64,000 bases of DNA from Microcystis panniformis FACHB-1757 (lineage in GTDB: Bacteria; Cyanobacteriota; Cyanobacteriia; Cyanobacteriales; Microcystaceae), in contig NZ_CP011339.1 in assembly GCF_001264245.1 (NCBI RefSeq), positions 434,001 through 498,000 on the forward strand, given 5' to 3'. A program made the translations under genes and the position numbers. The notes below the pieces were generated by a model. The model had not been told where the DNA came from. It made no database searches and was given only the letters and a program-made list of their open reading frames with translations. Below, piece after piece: positions 17,240 through 26,194 of the stretch; position 1 is the stretch's first letter; each line of letters begins with the position of its first letter.

Positions 17240-18824
17240 ATACTTATTTAGTCAATTTTTTGAAGATAAAGGAATCGAAGAATTATTGGGAGAAGAAATA
17301 AAAACCGATTATATCAATGATGATAAAATTGGGAGAGTCATGGATGAATTATACAAACATGGACTGAATGATATCTTTATAGAAGTTGTCTTATCGGTCA
17401 TCAAAAAATTTAAAATAGAGACAAAATATTCTCATCTAGATGCCACATCATTTCCTCTAGATGGAGAATATAAAAGTGAAGAAAAAAAAGAGAAAGAAGA
17501 AGAGCTGCTCAAAGAAAGACCAATAATTATTACTAAAGGATATTCTCGTGACCATCGACCAGATTTGAAACAATGCGTCTTAGACTTAATAACAACCGAG
17601 GATGGAGACGTACCATTATTTGTGAGAGTCGGAGATGGAAATGAAGCGGACAAAGCTGTCTTTGGCAAAATCTTAGTAGAATTTAAAAAACCAATAAAAT
17701 TTGACAGTATTATGGTCTGTGACAGTGCCTTATATAGTCAAGAGAATCTTCAACTAATTCAACATCTAAAATGGATAAGTAGAGTTCCCATGACGATAAA
17801 AAGAGCCAAAGAATTAGTCCAAAATTCAGAAATGGAAGAAATAGAGGCCAAGGAAAGAGAAAAAGGGCAGAGCTAAATTTAGAAGGATATACCTGGAAAG
17901 AAGAAAAAGTGACTTATGGGGGAATCCAACAAATCTGGCTAATAGTAACCAGTGAAAAAAGACAAATAAGTGACTTAAAAAAACTAGAAAATAACCTGAA
18001 AAAAGAAAAAGACAAAGGGGAGAGAATTCTCAAGAGCTTGCAGAAAGAAGAGTTGGAAAATCCCCAACAAGCCGATATAAATTAAGAGCAATTAATCAAA
18101 AACTAAACCTCGTTAAAATCCTAGAAATTGACCTAATTGCCAGTCAATCAAAAGACCATAAAACGATTTATAAAATTAGCGGCGTAGGGCAAGAAAAAAC
18201 TGAAGAGATAGTCAGAAGAAGAAAGGAAGCAGGCAGATTTATTTTAGCAACTAACTTAGTTGATGAAGAAGACAAATTAGACTCAGCCGAAATGGTGACA
18301 ACTTATAAAAATCAACAGTCTTGTGAAAGAGGATTTAGATTTTTGAAAGATCCTTTATTTGGCTCTTCGGTTTATGTTATGCAATGAACGGGGGTTATAG
18401 AGGATGTAACCCTTGTATAGAAAGGCATTTAGCGATTTTTGTCAATTATTTTTCTCTAGAGCGAACTAATCAATTAAGTCTCTTGCCAGATAAGGATTTA
18501 GTCGATTTATGCTCCCCTATCGAACCATACCAAGTAACGAAGAGCCCTTTATTTTTTGCGGATAGTTTCTTTGTTAAAAAAACGGAAAGAATCGAGACAA
18601 TGTTATTCTTGATGTCTTTCTGCTTGTTAGTCTATAACCTCGGACAAAGAGAACTAAGAAATAGCTTAAAAAGAGCCAAGGCTGGAGTCAAAAATCAAGT
18701 CAGTAAATTAACGAGTCGTCCCACAATGAGATGGATATTTCAATGTTTTCAGGGCATTCATATTTTTATTGTGAATGGGGTCAAGCAAATTGTCAATTTA
18801 ACTGAAGAACGCCGTTTTATTTGA
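17240..18824 (+). pseudogene. IS1634-family transposase, decayed by several frameshifts and stops
   Basis: Starts abruptly at the ISAs1 edge with PLYLFSQFFEDKGIEELLGE, so the first roughly 40 residues are missing. 17240-17876 reads in one frame (DATSFPLDG, DHRPDLKQCVLDL, VCDSALYS); 17877-18090 continues in another (WKEEKVTYGGIQQIWLIVTS), then an interruption, and 18100-18824 gives VKILEIDLIASQ, TYKNQQSCERGFRFLKDPLF (Glu region) and the C-terminal DLCSPIEPYQ and NLGQRELRNSLKRA. Catalytic parts are recognisable but the gene cannot make a single product. Confidence 0.82.
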
Positions 18825-19010
18825 AATTTTCTGCCTTCATCTTGTCAAAAATATTATCTGTCATCGTTAGTCTAAATAACAAAGCAACAAAGTTGATAAC
18901 AATTGAGTAATATGCTTATAGGAGAGTCACTACTCCTCGAATTGTTGTGACTTAGTTTAACTCTTTGAGCCGAAAAAATATTTGGTATTTTATGATTTCT
19001 CCTCAACATC

Positions 19011-19144
19011 TGGCTCTTCTCGACTTTGTGTGATAATTTTTGCTTATGGAGTCGTGAAATGCTTATTGGGCAAGACTTTTAGGGCTATTTTGCGGATATT
19101 CTATCAGTATAGACCTCGTTTCCACACAGAAACCAGAAGAGCCA
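19011..19144. repeat. MITE family C, complete copy with 5-bp target duplication
   Basis: 134 bp bounded by inverted ends TGGCTCTTCTCGACTTTGTG and TGGCTCTTCTGGTTTCTGTG (second on the complement), with ACATC directly repeated at 19006-19010 and 19145-19149. There is no ORF inside. A solo end of the same family is at 8266-8301. The surrounding gap 18825-19432 is AT-rich relic sequence after the IS1634-like element, with no other recognisable feature. Confidence 0.82.
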
Positions 19145-19432
19145 ACATCTGATTGGTTGAGTATTTTTTTTGATTATTCTGATTTTTTTTCTTTGAAAAG
19201 ACCTGTAGTTTTTTATACTTCAAAGTGAAGTGCGGAATATGGGTTGAATATGTCTAGAGCAAGGATGACAAGGATAAAAAGTAACGTGATGTAATATTCG
19301 AGATTGCGCCCCAACGATATATCTCGAAAAGCTTTTTTGATGAACCTAATCACAAACGTTACACTCCTCAAGTCCTCACTCTAATAGACGAAATTTAAGC
19401 ACTGCCCTAACCGATAGATAAATCTGCCTAAC

Positions 19433-19984
19433 TTACCTTTGGCCATTCTCTTTTGGCTCTTCCGTTGTGGGAATCTCGATAATCGGATGGTTGAGAGCAA
19501 TCATCAAATGGTCTCCCTCTTGGCTAATACTGCTCGGACTGCTGGCCATTTGGGAGAGGGGATCATTGCGTACCGAGACGAAGTAGGAGCCAACAGCGAT
19601 CGCCACAGCCGTTAAAATTGCGCCACCATAAACATAATATTGCCGACGACGCTGACCATCGACTTTTCTGAACACCTGTTCTGCCAATCGGTCGCCGGCC
19701 ATAGTAGCTGGTACGGGAATTTGCCTTAAATTAGTTTGTAATCCCAAGAGCTGCCGATAGAGTTTTTTAGCGGCAGCATCATGGTCTAACCAATGCTGAA
19801 CTAGCTTTCTTTCCTCTACCGTTACTTCGTTATCAATATAGGCGCTAATTAAATCGAAACGATGAGCTTCTTCGTTATCCTCATCTAAGAATAAAATATC
19901 CTCGGCTGCGGAGTCGGAATCGCTGTCATCGTGACGTAACAAAGACTTTATCCATTGAACATCTTCGGGTTGATAATTATTCAT
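19433..19984 (-). CDS. Anti-sigma factor for SigG
   Basis: 183 residues from the ATG at 19984 (MNNYQPEDVQW); an upstream in-frame start at 20017 exists. Acidic N-terminal region, an anti-sigma-domain-like helical segment (FDLISAYIDNEVTVEERKLV) without the His/Cys zinc motif, one membrane helix (YYVYGGAILTAVAIAVGSYF, about 125-145) and a short periplasmic tail. It lies downstream of the ECF sigma gene on the same strand, the layout in other cyanobacteria, and would hold the sigma factor at the membrane until stress. Confidence 0.82.
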   Translation of the reverse strand: MNNYQPEDVQWIKSLLRHDDSDSDSAAEDILFLDEDNEEAHRFDLISAYIDNEVTVEERKLVQHWLDHDAAAKKLYRQLLGLQTNLRQIPVPATMAGDRLAEQVFRKVDGQRRRQYYVYGGAILTAVAIAVGSYFVSVRNDPLSQMASSPSSISQEGDHLMIALNHPIIEIPTTEEPKENGQR

Positions 19985-20097
19985 GGTTGACCTCGACCAG
20001 AAGCGATCGGTATGCAATCACTTTTCACCAGCACGGAGCTAGTTAAATTTAACGACTCCTCACTTCGGCCGTTAGTGCCGAATCACCACAATATTCT

Positions 20098-20754
20098 TTA
20101 GCCTTCTGTAAAATAGGGCTGTAAAACGGATTGTAATTTAGCGCGAGCGCGAGCAATGCGAGATTTAACAGTTCCTAAAGAAACTCCCGTCATCTCGGCA
20201 ATTTCTTCGTAGGCCATGCCTTCAATTTCTCGGAGAATAATAGTTGTCCGAAAAGCTTCTGGTAAATCAGCGATCGCCGCCTGTAATTGATCGTAGAATT
20301 CGTGGGTGGTGAGATGTTCATCGGGACTGGGGTAATCGGACTCGATATCCCAATCGATTTCGCCATCCTCCACGCGCCGGGGAGCATCAAGGGAAATGGG
20401 ATGATTAACCCGCTTGCGTTTCCGCAATTCGTCGTAAAAAAGATTAGTAGCAATGCGACTTAACCAACCGCGGAACTTGAGGGGTTCATGGAGACGGTTA
20501 ATATTGCGATAGACGCGAATCCAGACCTCTTGAGCCAAATCAGCGCGATCTTGCCAATCGGGAGCCAAATGATAGAGTAATTTATCAACATGAGCCTGAT
20601 AGCGCCGCAGCAGTTCCGCAAAAGCTGCCCGATCTGGCTGACACCCTTCCTGACAGCGTGCAATTAGATCGTAGTTGGAGAGTTTGTCAGGGGACACGGG
20701 GTTTTGAGACTTTTTGGCCTCAAGTGACCAAGATGCTGGAATCGATTGACTCAT
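20098..20754 (-). CDS. sigG: ECF RNA polymerase sigma factor SigG
   Basis: 218 residues. Region 2: DLAQEVWIRVYRNINRLHEP and FRGWLSRIATNLFYDELRKR; region 4: LPEAFRTTIILREIEGMAYE and GVSLGTVKSRIARARAKLQ. Closest in layout to cyanobacterial SigG, an essential ECF factor of cell-envelope/stress response, with its membrane anti-sigma encoded about 80 bp downstream. ATG at 20754. A short CCTCA/TGAGG hairpin occurs in the leader near 20788-20802. Confidence 0.88.
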   Translation of the reverse strand: MSQSIPASWSLEAKKSQNPVSPDKLSNYDLIARCQEGCQPDRAAFAELLRRYQAHVDKLLYHLAPDWQDRADLAQEVWIRVYRNINRLHEPLKFRGWLSRIATNLFYDELRKRKRVNHPISLDAPRRVEDGEIDWDIESDYPSPDEHLTTHEFYDQLQAAIADLPEAFRTTIILREIEGMAYEEIAEMTGVSLGTVKSRIARARAKLQSVLQPYFTEG

Positions 20755-20983
20755 GGGATTTCCTCAAGGGTATAAGCTCCTCACTCAGAGGTTGAGGACG
20801 GGAGAAGTCAGTAAAGGTTCCCGAAAATAAATAATTTTTTTCCCATATTTCGATTCTAACCGATCGAGGCATTCATCTGGGGGAGCAAGGGAGCAGCAAG
20901 TGCGGAGGTGGGGTAGTAGGGTAGTGGGGAGAATACATAAAAGCTGTCTCGGAGTCTCGGAGTCTCCTGAATAGCTCTGTAAG

Positions 20984-21574
20984 TTAGGTTTTTTCCCTAG
21001 CGAGAATAAAGACGCTGCCTTCGCTGCCGCGACCGATGCGGAGATCTTCATCGAGATAGGTGATATCGAGCCAACCGGTTTGTGGGCGATTATTGAAGGA
21101 AAAATCGAGGGGAGGAAATTTTTGGCCACTCTCGATCGCATCGATAAATTCTTGGGCAGAATGATAATTGAGAAGACGTTGCAGACCGAGGATCGAGCGC
21201 TCAAATTTGACCATTATCCGACGCTCGGATGTGGGTTCAAAGGTAGCGGAGACGATTACTACCCCTTCTAGCCAAGGCACGCCGATAATTTCAGCAATAT
21301 TGTAGAGTTTAGCCTTGTTCAGGTCGAGATATTGATAAATTTGCCCTAATTGAAAAAAAGGTAGGCGATCTATTCCCAGAATGTTGCGGCTGCTGGTAAA
21401 TAATAAGCGCCAATTACCCCCTAATAGTTGTTTAACTTCGAGGGGATGGGGATGGGGATTGTGATCCTCCAATTGTTCGATCGCCGCTAAAATCCGCACG
21501 CGGTCGCTTTCCGTAGCCAGGAGTCCGCGATTTCTACCAGCGATCAATTCCAGTAATTTCGCTTTGGCATCCAT
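20984..21574 (-). CDS. PAP/fibrillin-family protein
   Basis: 196 residues. N-terminal KAKLLELIAGRNRGLLATES, then the lipocalin-like core GNWRLLFTSSRNILG, and the C-terminal LDITYLDEDLRIGRGSEGSV, then FIL, all PAP/fibrillin hallmarks. Family members in cyanobacteria associate with thylakoids and protect against photo-oxidative stress. Monocistronic; the upstream region 21575-21820 shows no feature. Confidence 0.92.
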   Translation of the reverse strand: MDAKAKLLELIAGRNRGLLATESDRVRILAAIEQLEDHNPHPHPLEVKQLLGGNWRLLFTSSRNILGIDRLPFFQLGQIYQYLDLNKAKLYNIAEIIGVPWLEGVVIVSATFEPTSERRIMVKFERSILGLQRLLNYHSAQEFIDAIESGQKFPPLDFSFNNRPQTGWLDITYLDEDLRIGRGSEGSVFILAREKT

Positions 21575-21820
21575 AGAATCTCCCTTATTTTATAAATTAC
21601 CTCGACCTGCGAGGCACTCGATCGAGGTTTTTGGTGGTCTTAAGAGGCCTACCCACGCCGATGATTTCAGGGGTTCAACGGGTTTTTCACCTCGGTGAGC
21701 GGCATTTTTAACTGTTGACTTAATTATTTTAACACAGATTAAATGCCGCATTTTTAAAACTTTTTCATAACCGTAATTAAGTGATCGAAATAGGGAGCAA
21801 TTGCGGTTTTTTCTGAGCCA

Positions 21821-22036
21821 CTAAAATGATCTAAGCTGTATTATTTTAAGGCCTCTAACCCCGAAATCATCGCCCCTAATGGCACTGATAGTATCTAAAT
21901 CCCTATCACTGAGATAGGGAGTTTGATCATCCGCTTGTTGCCAAATAGCGATCGCTGCTTGCTGATAGGGCCAATCAGCGAAACTGATGATTCTCGCTTT
22001 TGGGATTAATTGCTGGGCGCGCTCACTCAAAGGCAT
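21821..22036 (-). CDS. Short hypothetical protein
   Basis: 71 residues beginning MPLSERAQQLIPKARIISFA. No family recognised. It has an alternation of helix-forming segments and a conserved-looking DDQTPYLSDRDLDTIS, but the last residues (GLKIIQLRSF) look like low-constraint sequence, so it may be a truncated or frameshifted remnant of a longer gene. Its start is about 50 bp from a MITE. Confidence 0.45.
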   Translation of the reverse strand: MPLSERAQQLIPKARIISFADWPYQQAAIAIWQQADDQTPYLSDRDLDTISAIRGDDFGVRGLKIIQLRSF

Positions 22037-22204
22037 CGATCGCTCTCCGTTGGGTCAGATTAGGCAGTTAAGTTCTCTTTTACCATAAGTAGCTGGTTAT
22101 AATTAAATTAAAAATGGATTTTAGGTTCGATCCCCCCTGCCCCCCTTGATAAGGGGGGTGCCGATCCCCCCTTAGTCCCCCCCTTAATCCCCCCTTAATA
22201 AGGG

Positions 22205-23621
22205 TAGGGTTGATTCATTTAAATTAAGTACAGCTAATTTTGAGTCAATAAATTTGACTGAAGATTCTCAAGTTTATCTTTTTCTAATCAAAATAGTTAG
22301 TCACAATAACTAATCTTTAATCCTCTGCCAAATTTATTATGAATAAATTGATAAAGCTTGTTCCCAAGCCACTAAAAGCCTATCTCTCTTCAAATTTTCT
22401 GAGAGTACATCCTGTTAATTTAGCTAATTTTTCTGCTTCTTACGTCGATAAAACTATCAGTTTTTCCCAACGTTCAGCTAACCACCTCTGTCCCTCTGTG
22501 ATTGAGAGAAAACCCAAACCTCTGAAAAGATTCAATCCTATGGTTGTGAGAATTGACCAATTGCTGGCCGCTTGAAAATCACTAATTTCGCTTTTATCTT
22601 CCTCAAAAATTACATCTTTTACCCAATGTAACTGATTTTCTATTTTCCAGTGTCCTCGAATAATTTTAGCAAATACTTCGGCGGATTCGGTTAGGCTACT
22701 GATATAGTAAGCTGTTTCTTCATAGGTTTTATCCCCGCGACTACCCCTTCTTTCTACTTTAATAACTCTTCGCAGATTTTCAAACCCTTTTCTTTCATTT
22801 TTCCTCACTTTAAAAACTTCTATTTTTCTTGATATTTTTCGTCCATGACTATTATCTTGTTCAAGAAAAAAACTTTCTGGCTTTGAGGAATTACTCAGGT
22901 CTTGTATTCGCTGATAAAGATTTTTCTGATTTCCTTTAACGGTGATAACATAGTCATTTTTAGTCTTGGCTATTAAGCTGATTGTTTTCTTCTGACAGTG
23001 TAAAGCATCCCCAGTAAAAACTTTATTTTGGAGAGAGCAATCCTCAATTATAGCTTGCCCTTCGTCGATTTCAGACCCTTTTTTGTTTTCGATTCTTTTT
23101 AAGTGTAATACCAAGCCACTTTCTTGACTAAACAATGAGATAAACATGATAAAATTTTGTTGTTCATTGTTAGGATTCTTTAGGGTGTTTTTGAGACTTT
23201 TTCCATCTATGCCTAGCCAATTTATATCATCTCTTTGTCCATATTCTTGTAATGCCCATTCATTAAACATTTTTAACAAACTCTGCCAGTCAACTCCCAT
23301 CATTACCCTTCTAATTGTTGAATAGGATGGGACTCTTTCTGGAATTATGTTAAATTCTTTACTCAGCCTGTGCCGATTATTTTTAGCAAACTCTCCTAGT
23401 TCTCTATAACCTGAGTATCCTAGCATTGTTCCTAGTATTATTACTACTAATACTATCCATAAAGGGTGTCTTTTTCCTTTACCTTTCCGAAAGTCCTTGA
23501 CTTGTTTTAGTTTTTCTATTAAGCTCAACATATATTTAAAAAGTTGGCGGTCACTTCTCATTTTACCTGATAGTGATCGCTTTTACTTTTGATATTCTGA
23601 TGGGAGAATGAAACAGCCCTA
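22205..23621 (-). mobile_element. ISAs1-family insertion sequence inside a MITE
   Basis: 1417 bp with inverted ends TAGGGTTGATTCAT (22205-22218) and, on the complement, TAGGGCTGTTTCAT (23621-23608), 12 of 14 matching. Both sides carry CCCTTAATAAGGG (22192-22204 and 23622-23634). Part of this 13-bp repeat is due to the palindrome in the target, so the true duplication may be shorter (8-10 bp is usual for the family). The transposase gene is intact, so the element may be active. Confidence 0.88.
22440..23561 (-). CDS. ISAs1-family transposase, intact
   Basis: 373 residues (possibly from the Met 10 codons in, MLSLIEKLKQVKDFRKGK). DDE catalytic residues in INWLGIDGKSLKN, VFTGDALHCQKK and HWKIENQLHWVKDVIFEED. 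Full family length and no frameshift. It differs strongly in sequence from the broken ISAs1 transposase at 15913-17110, so it belongs to a different element. Confidence 0.9.
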   Translation of the reverse strand: MRSDRQLFKYMLSLIEKLKQVKDFRKGKGKRHPLWIVLVVIILGTMLGYSGYRELGEFAKNNRHRLSKEFNIIPERVPSYSTIRRVMMGVDWQSLLKMFNEWALQEYGQRDDINWLGIDGKSLKNTLKNPNNEQQNFIMFISLFSQESGLVLHLKRIENKKGSEIDEGQAIIEDCSLQNKVFTGDALHCQKKTISLIAKTKNDYVITVKGNQKNLYQRIQDLSNSSKPESFFLEQDNSHGRKISRKIEVFKVRKNERKGFENLRRVIKVERRGSRGDKTYEETAYYISSLTESAEVFAKIIRGHWKIENQLHWVKDVIFEEDKSEISDFQAASNWSILTTIGLNLFRGLGFLSITEGQRWLAERWEKLIVLST

Positions 23622-23766
23622 CCCTTAATAAGGGGGGCATCTGATAATTTTTAACGCCTACCTACTTAAATGATCGGAAAATTAGCGATAACTAAAGATT
23701 TTTTGCAATCTGCTTGGGAGGATCGCTTACAATAAACAAAAGCTAAGTCATTATAATTTGATCATC

Positions 23767-24858
23767 ATGTCAGTTTTAATAGCGATCGGTGTACTTGCCC
23801 TATTAATTGTCGTTCACGAATTGGGTCATTTTGCCGCTGCTCGTTGGCAATCTATCCATGTTAATCGCTTTTCCATCGGTTTTGGTCCAGCTTTAGCTAA
23901 ATATCAAGGTAAAGAAACGGAATACGCCCTCCGCGCCATTCCTTTAGGGGGTTACGTTGGTTTTCCCGATGACGATCCCGATAGTCAAATTCCCAATAAC
24001 GATCCTGATTTATTACGCAATCGTCCTGTTTTCGATCGAGCTATCGTCATTAGTGCCGGGGTAATTGCTAATTTAATTTTTGCCTATTTTTTGCTTGTTA
24101 CCCAAGTCGCTACGGTGGGGTTTCCCCAAATTAACTATCAAGAAGGGGTAATTATTCCTGAAGTTTTCACTGCTGAAAATTCCGTCGCTAAACAAGCGGG
24201 AATGCAAGCGGGGGATATTGTTCTCGCTATCAATGATCAGCCCCTTGGTGCTTCTCAAAATGCCATTATTGACTTCCGTGACATTATTCAATCTTCCCCC
24301 GATCAACCCCTAAAATTAACCATCAAACGCCCGACAGAAACGATCAATTTAATCGTTACTCCTGAATTGGGAAGTGATGGTCAGGGTAAAATTGGGGTTA
24401 GATTGGCTCCTAACGGTGAAGAAACTCGCCTGAAAGCCGATAATTTTGGGCAAGCTTTTAGCTTAGGTGCGGGTGAATTTCAGCGATTAACCCTATTAAC
24501 CGTTCAAGGTTTTGGGCAGTTAGTTAGTAACTTCAAAGACAGTGTTCAACAGGTAGCAGGACCGGTGAAAATTGTCGAATATGGAGCGGCAATCGCTCGT
24601 AATGATGCGGGTAATCTTTTTCAATTTGCCGCCCTAATTAGTATTAACTTAGCGGTAATTAATATTCTGCCTTTACCTGCTCTTGATGGCGGTCAATTAG
24701 TATTTTTATTAATCGAGGCTTTGGTAGGTAAACCTCTCCCAACTAAACTGCAAGATAACATCATGCAAACAGGTCTAGTTTTACTCTTAGGATTAGGAGT
24801 TTTCTTAATCGTGCGCGACACGGCTAACCTAGCAGTTTTTCAGGATTTATTCCAGTGA
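23767..24858 (+). CDS. rseP: Site-2 protease RseP (M50 family)
   Basis: 363 residues from the ATG at 23767; a TTG three codons earlier is less likely. Zinc site HELGH at residues 17-21 in the first membrane helix, a PDZ domain around 125-190 (AGMQAGDIVLAINDQPLG), the NILPLPALDGGQLVFL second metal motif near the C-terminus, and a final membrane helix. Cleaves membrane anchors such as anti-sigma factors, so the SigG anti-sigma at 19433 is a plausible client. Stop and the next start overlap (TGATG). Confidence 0.93.
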   Translation: MSVLIAIGVLALLIVVHELGHFAAARWQSIHVNRFSIGFGPALAKYQGKETEYALRAIPLGGYVGFPDDDPDSQIPNNDPDLLRNRPVFDRAIVISAGVIANLIFAYFLLVTQVATVGFPQINYQEGVIIPEVFTAENSVAKQAGMQAGDIVLAINDQPLGASQNAIIDFRDIIQSSPDQPLKLTIKRPTETINLIVTPELGSDGQGKIGVRLAPNGEETRLKADNFGQAFSLGAGEFQRLTLLTVQGFGQLVSNFKDSVQQVAGPVKIVEYGAAIARNDAGNLFQFAALISINLAVINILPLPALDGGQLVFLLIEALVGKPLPTKLQDNIMQTGLVLLLGLGVFLIVRDTANLAVFQDLFQ

Positions 24859-25514
24859 TGGCCCCGCGAAAAAAAACTAAGCTTCAACTGCGCGCCCTAG
24901 AGATTTTAAGCAACTTAAAGCGATTATATCCAGAGGCAACCTGTAGCTTAAATTATCAAACTCCCGTGCAGTTATTGGTGGCAGTGATTCTCTCGGCACA
25001 ATGCACTGATGAGCGGGTAAATAAGGTTACTCCTGCTTTATTTGCTCGTTTTCCCGATGCTAAATCCTTAGCTTTTGCCGAGCGAGAGGAGTTAGAAACC
25101 CTAATTCGTTCCACGGGATTCTATCGCAATAAAGCTAAAAATATTCAGGGTGCTTGTCAAAAAATCCTCGAGGATTTTCAGGGGGAAGTACCCAAGACAA
25201 TGGCGGAATTATTAACTTTACCCGGGGTAGCTAGAAAAACGGCTAATGTGGTACTTGCTCACGCTTACGCGATTATTGAGGGGGTGACAGTAGATACCCA
25301 CGTTAAGCGCTTAAGTAATCGTTTGGGTTTAACTACTAATAACGATCCGGTGAAAATTGAACGGGATTTAATGGCTTTACTGCCTCAACCGGATTGGGAA
25401 ACTTTTTCTATTAGTATTATTTACCACGGCCGGGCGGTTTGTAAAGCAAGAAATCCCGCTTGTTTTTCCTGTCAATTAGCCTCTCTTTGTCCCGCAGCAA
25501 ACAGTAAACAGTAA
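24858..25514 (+). CDS. nth: Endonuclease III
   Basis: 218 residues from the ATG at 24858. DNA glycosylase/AP lyase for oxidised pyrimidines. Helix-hairpin-helix LPGVARKTANVVLAHAY with the catalytic Lys, the catalytic Asp in VDTHVKRLSNRLG, and the C-terminal 4Fe-4S motif CKARNPACFSCQLASLC. Translationally coupled to rseP. Its last codons run into a short CAGTAAA tandem repeat (25499-25530). Confidence 0.95.
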   Translation: MAPRKKTKLQLRALEILSNLKRLYPEATCSLNYQTPVQLLVAVILSAQCTDERVNKVTPALFARFPDAKSLAFAEREELETLIRSTGFYRNKAKNIQGACQKILEDFQGEVPKTMAELLTLPGVARKTANVVLAHAYAIIEGVTVDTHVKRLSNRLGLTTNNDPVKIERDLMALLPQPDWETFSISIIYHGRAVCKARNPACFSCQLASLCPAANSKQ

Positions 25515-25617
25515 ACAGTAAACAGTAAACTCACACCTGATAACTGGTAACTGAATCACTGATAACTGATCTGGTGGCTATCTCAATGGAGCGAGATGAA
25601 TCGCCACCAGAATAAAA

Positions 25618-26144
25618 CTAACGCGGTAGGGTTTCCACTTTTGGGGAGTTTTTTTGGTTCTCGACGTATTTTTTTAGTTGTTCGACGGTAACGCCGCCAC
25701 AACTAGCCACGAAATAAGCTCCCGTCCAAAAATAGGGTTTATTGTCGAAATACTTTGCCGCCAAATCTGGAAATTCCTTTCTAATTAAGCGACTACTAAC
25801 TGTTTTAAGGTTAGCGATTAGTTTGGATAAAGCGATGTCAGGCTTGTCATCGATAATCCGGTGAACGTGATCCGATTCACCGTTGAAATCAAGCAATGCG
25901 CTTTCCCATTTTGTGAGCGTTGATACAAAGATTTCTTTCAGTCGGGCTAAGATTTCATCGTTAATAAGTAGTCATGCAAAATTAATTACCTGCCCGATCG
26001 AGCTAAAACCCTTACGGGGCAATGATCGTCATGTGTAAATAATTTTGCCTAGGTACTTAGCAATGGTCGGTATTTGATGACGAATACAACGTGGGCGGTA
26101 AGTCTATAAACAGAACGAAATCCATGATTGTAATCAGTTGACAT
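25618..26144 (-). pseudogene. tnpA: IS200/IS605 Y1 transposase TnpA, interrupted by a 95-bp MITE
   Basis: On the minus strand the N-terminus starts at the ATG at 26144 (MSTDYNHGFRSVYRLTAHVV, then FVIKYRPL), stops at the MITE at 26059, and resumes at 25964 with NDEILARLKEIFVSTLTKWE. The HUH motif (DHVHRI) and catalytic Tyr (LKKYVENQ) follow. Removing bases 25965-26059 restores the frame exactly. The remaining C-terminal ORF of 92 residues from a TTG is not functional. Confidence 0.88.
25965..26059. repeat. MITE family B, copy 1, inserted in tnpA
   Basis: 95 bp with inverted ends TAAGTAGTCATGCAAAATTA and (complement) TAAGTACCTAGGCAAAATTA. A copy of the same length, inverted and apparently identical, lies at 29565-29659. 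There is no target duplication other than the terminal bases themselves. The outer TAAGTA is shared with family A, suggesting related transposases move both. Confidence 0.9.
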
Positions 26145-26194
26145 ATTAGGCAGTAAGTGTTATAATCTAGCTATACATCACGAAACTAACGACA

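Larger units (their letters stand above)
22086..23668. repeat. MITE family A, copy 2, split by an ISAs1 element
   Basis: The left part (22086-22204) starts TAAGTAGCTGGTTATAATTA and contains the GGGGGG/CCCCCC hairpins; the right part (23622-23668) ends GCCTACCTACTTA. Joined, they restore an element like those at 5326-5478 and 61267-61402. The intervening 22205-23621 is an insertion sequence. Confidence 0.88.

Noticed and set aside
22339..22575. Small plus-strand ORF within the intact ISAs1 element
   Set aside because: Opposite to the transposase 3' end and without any known motif.
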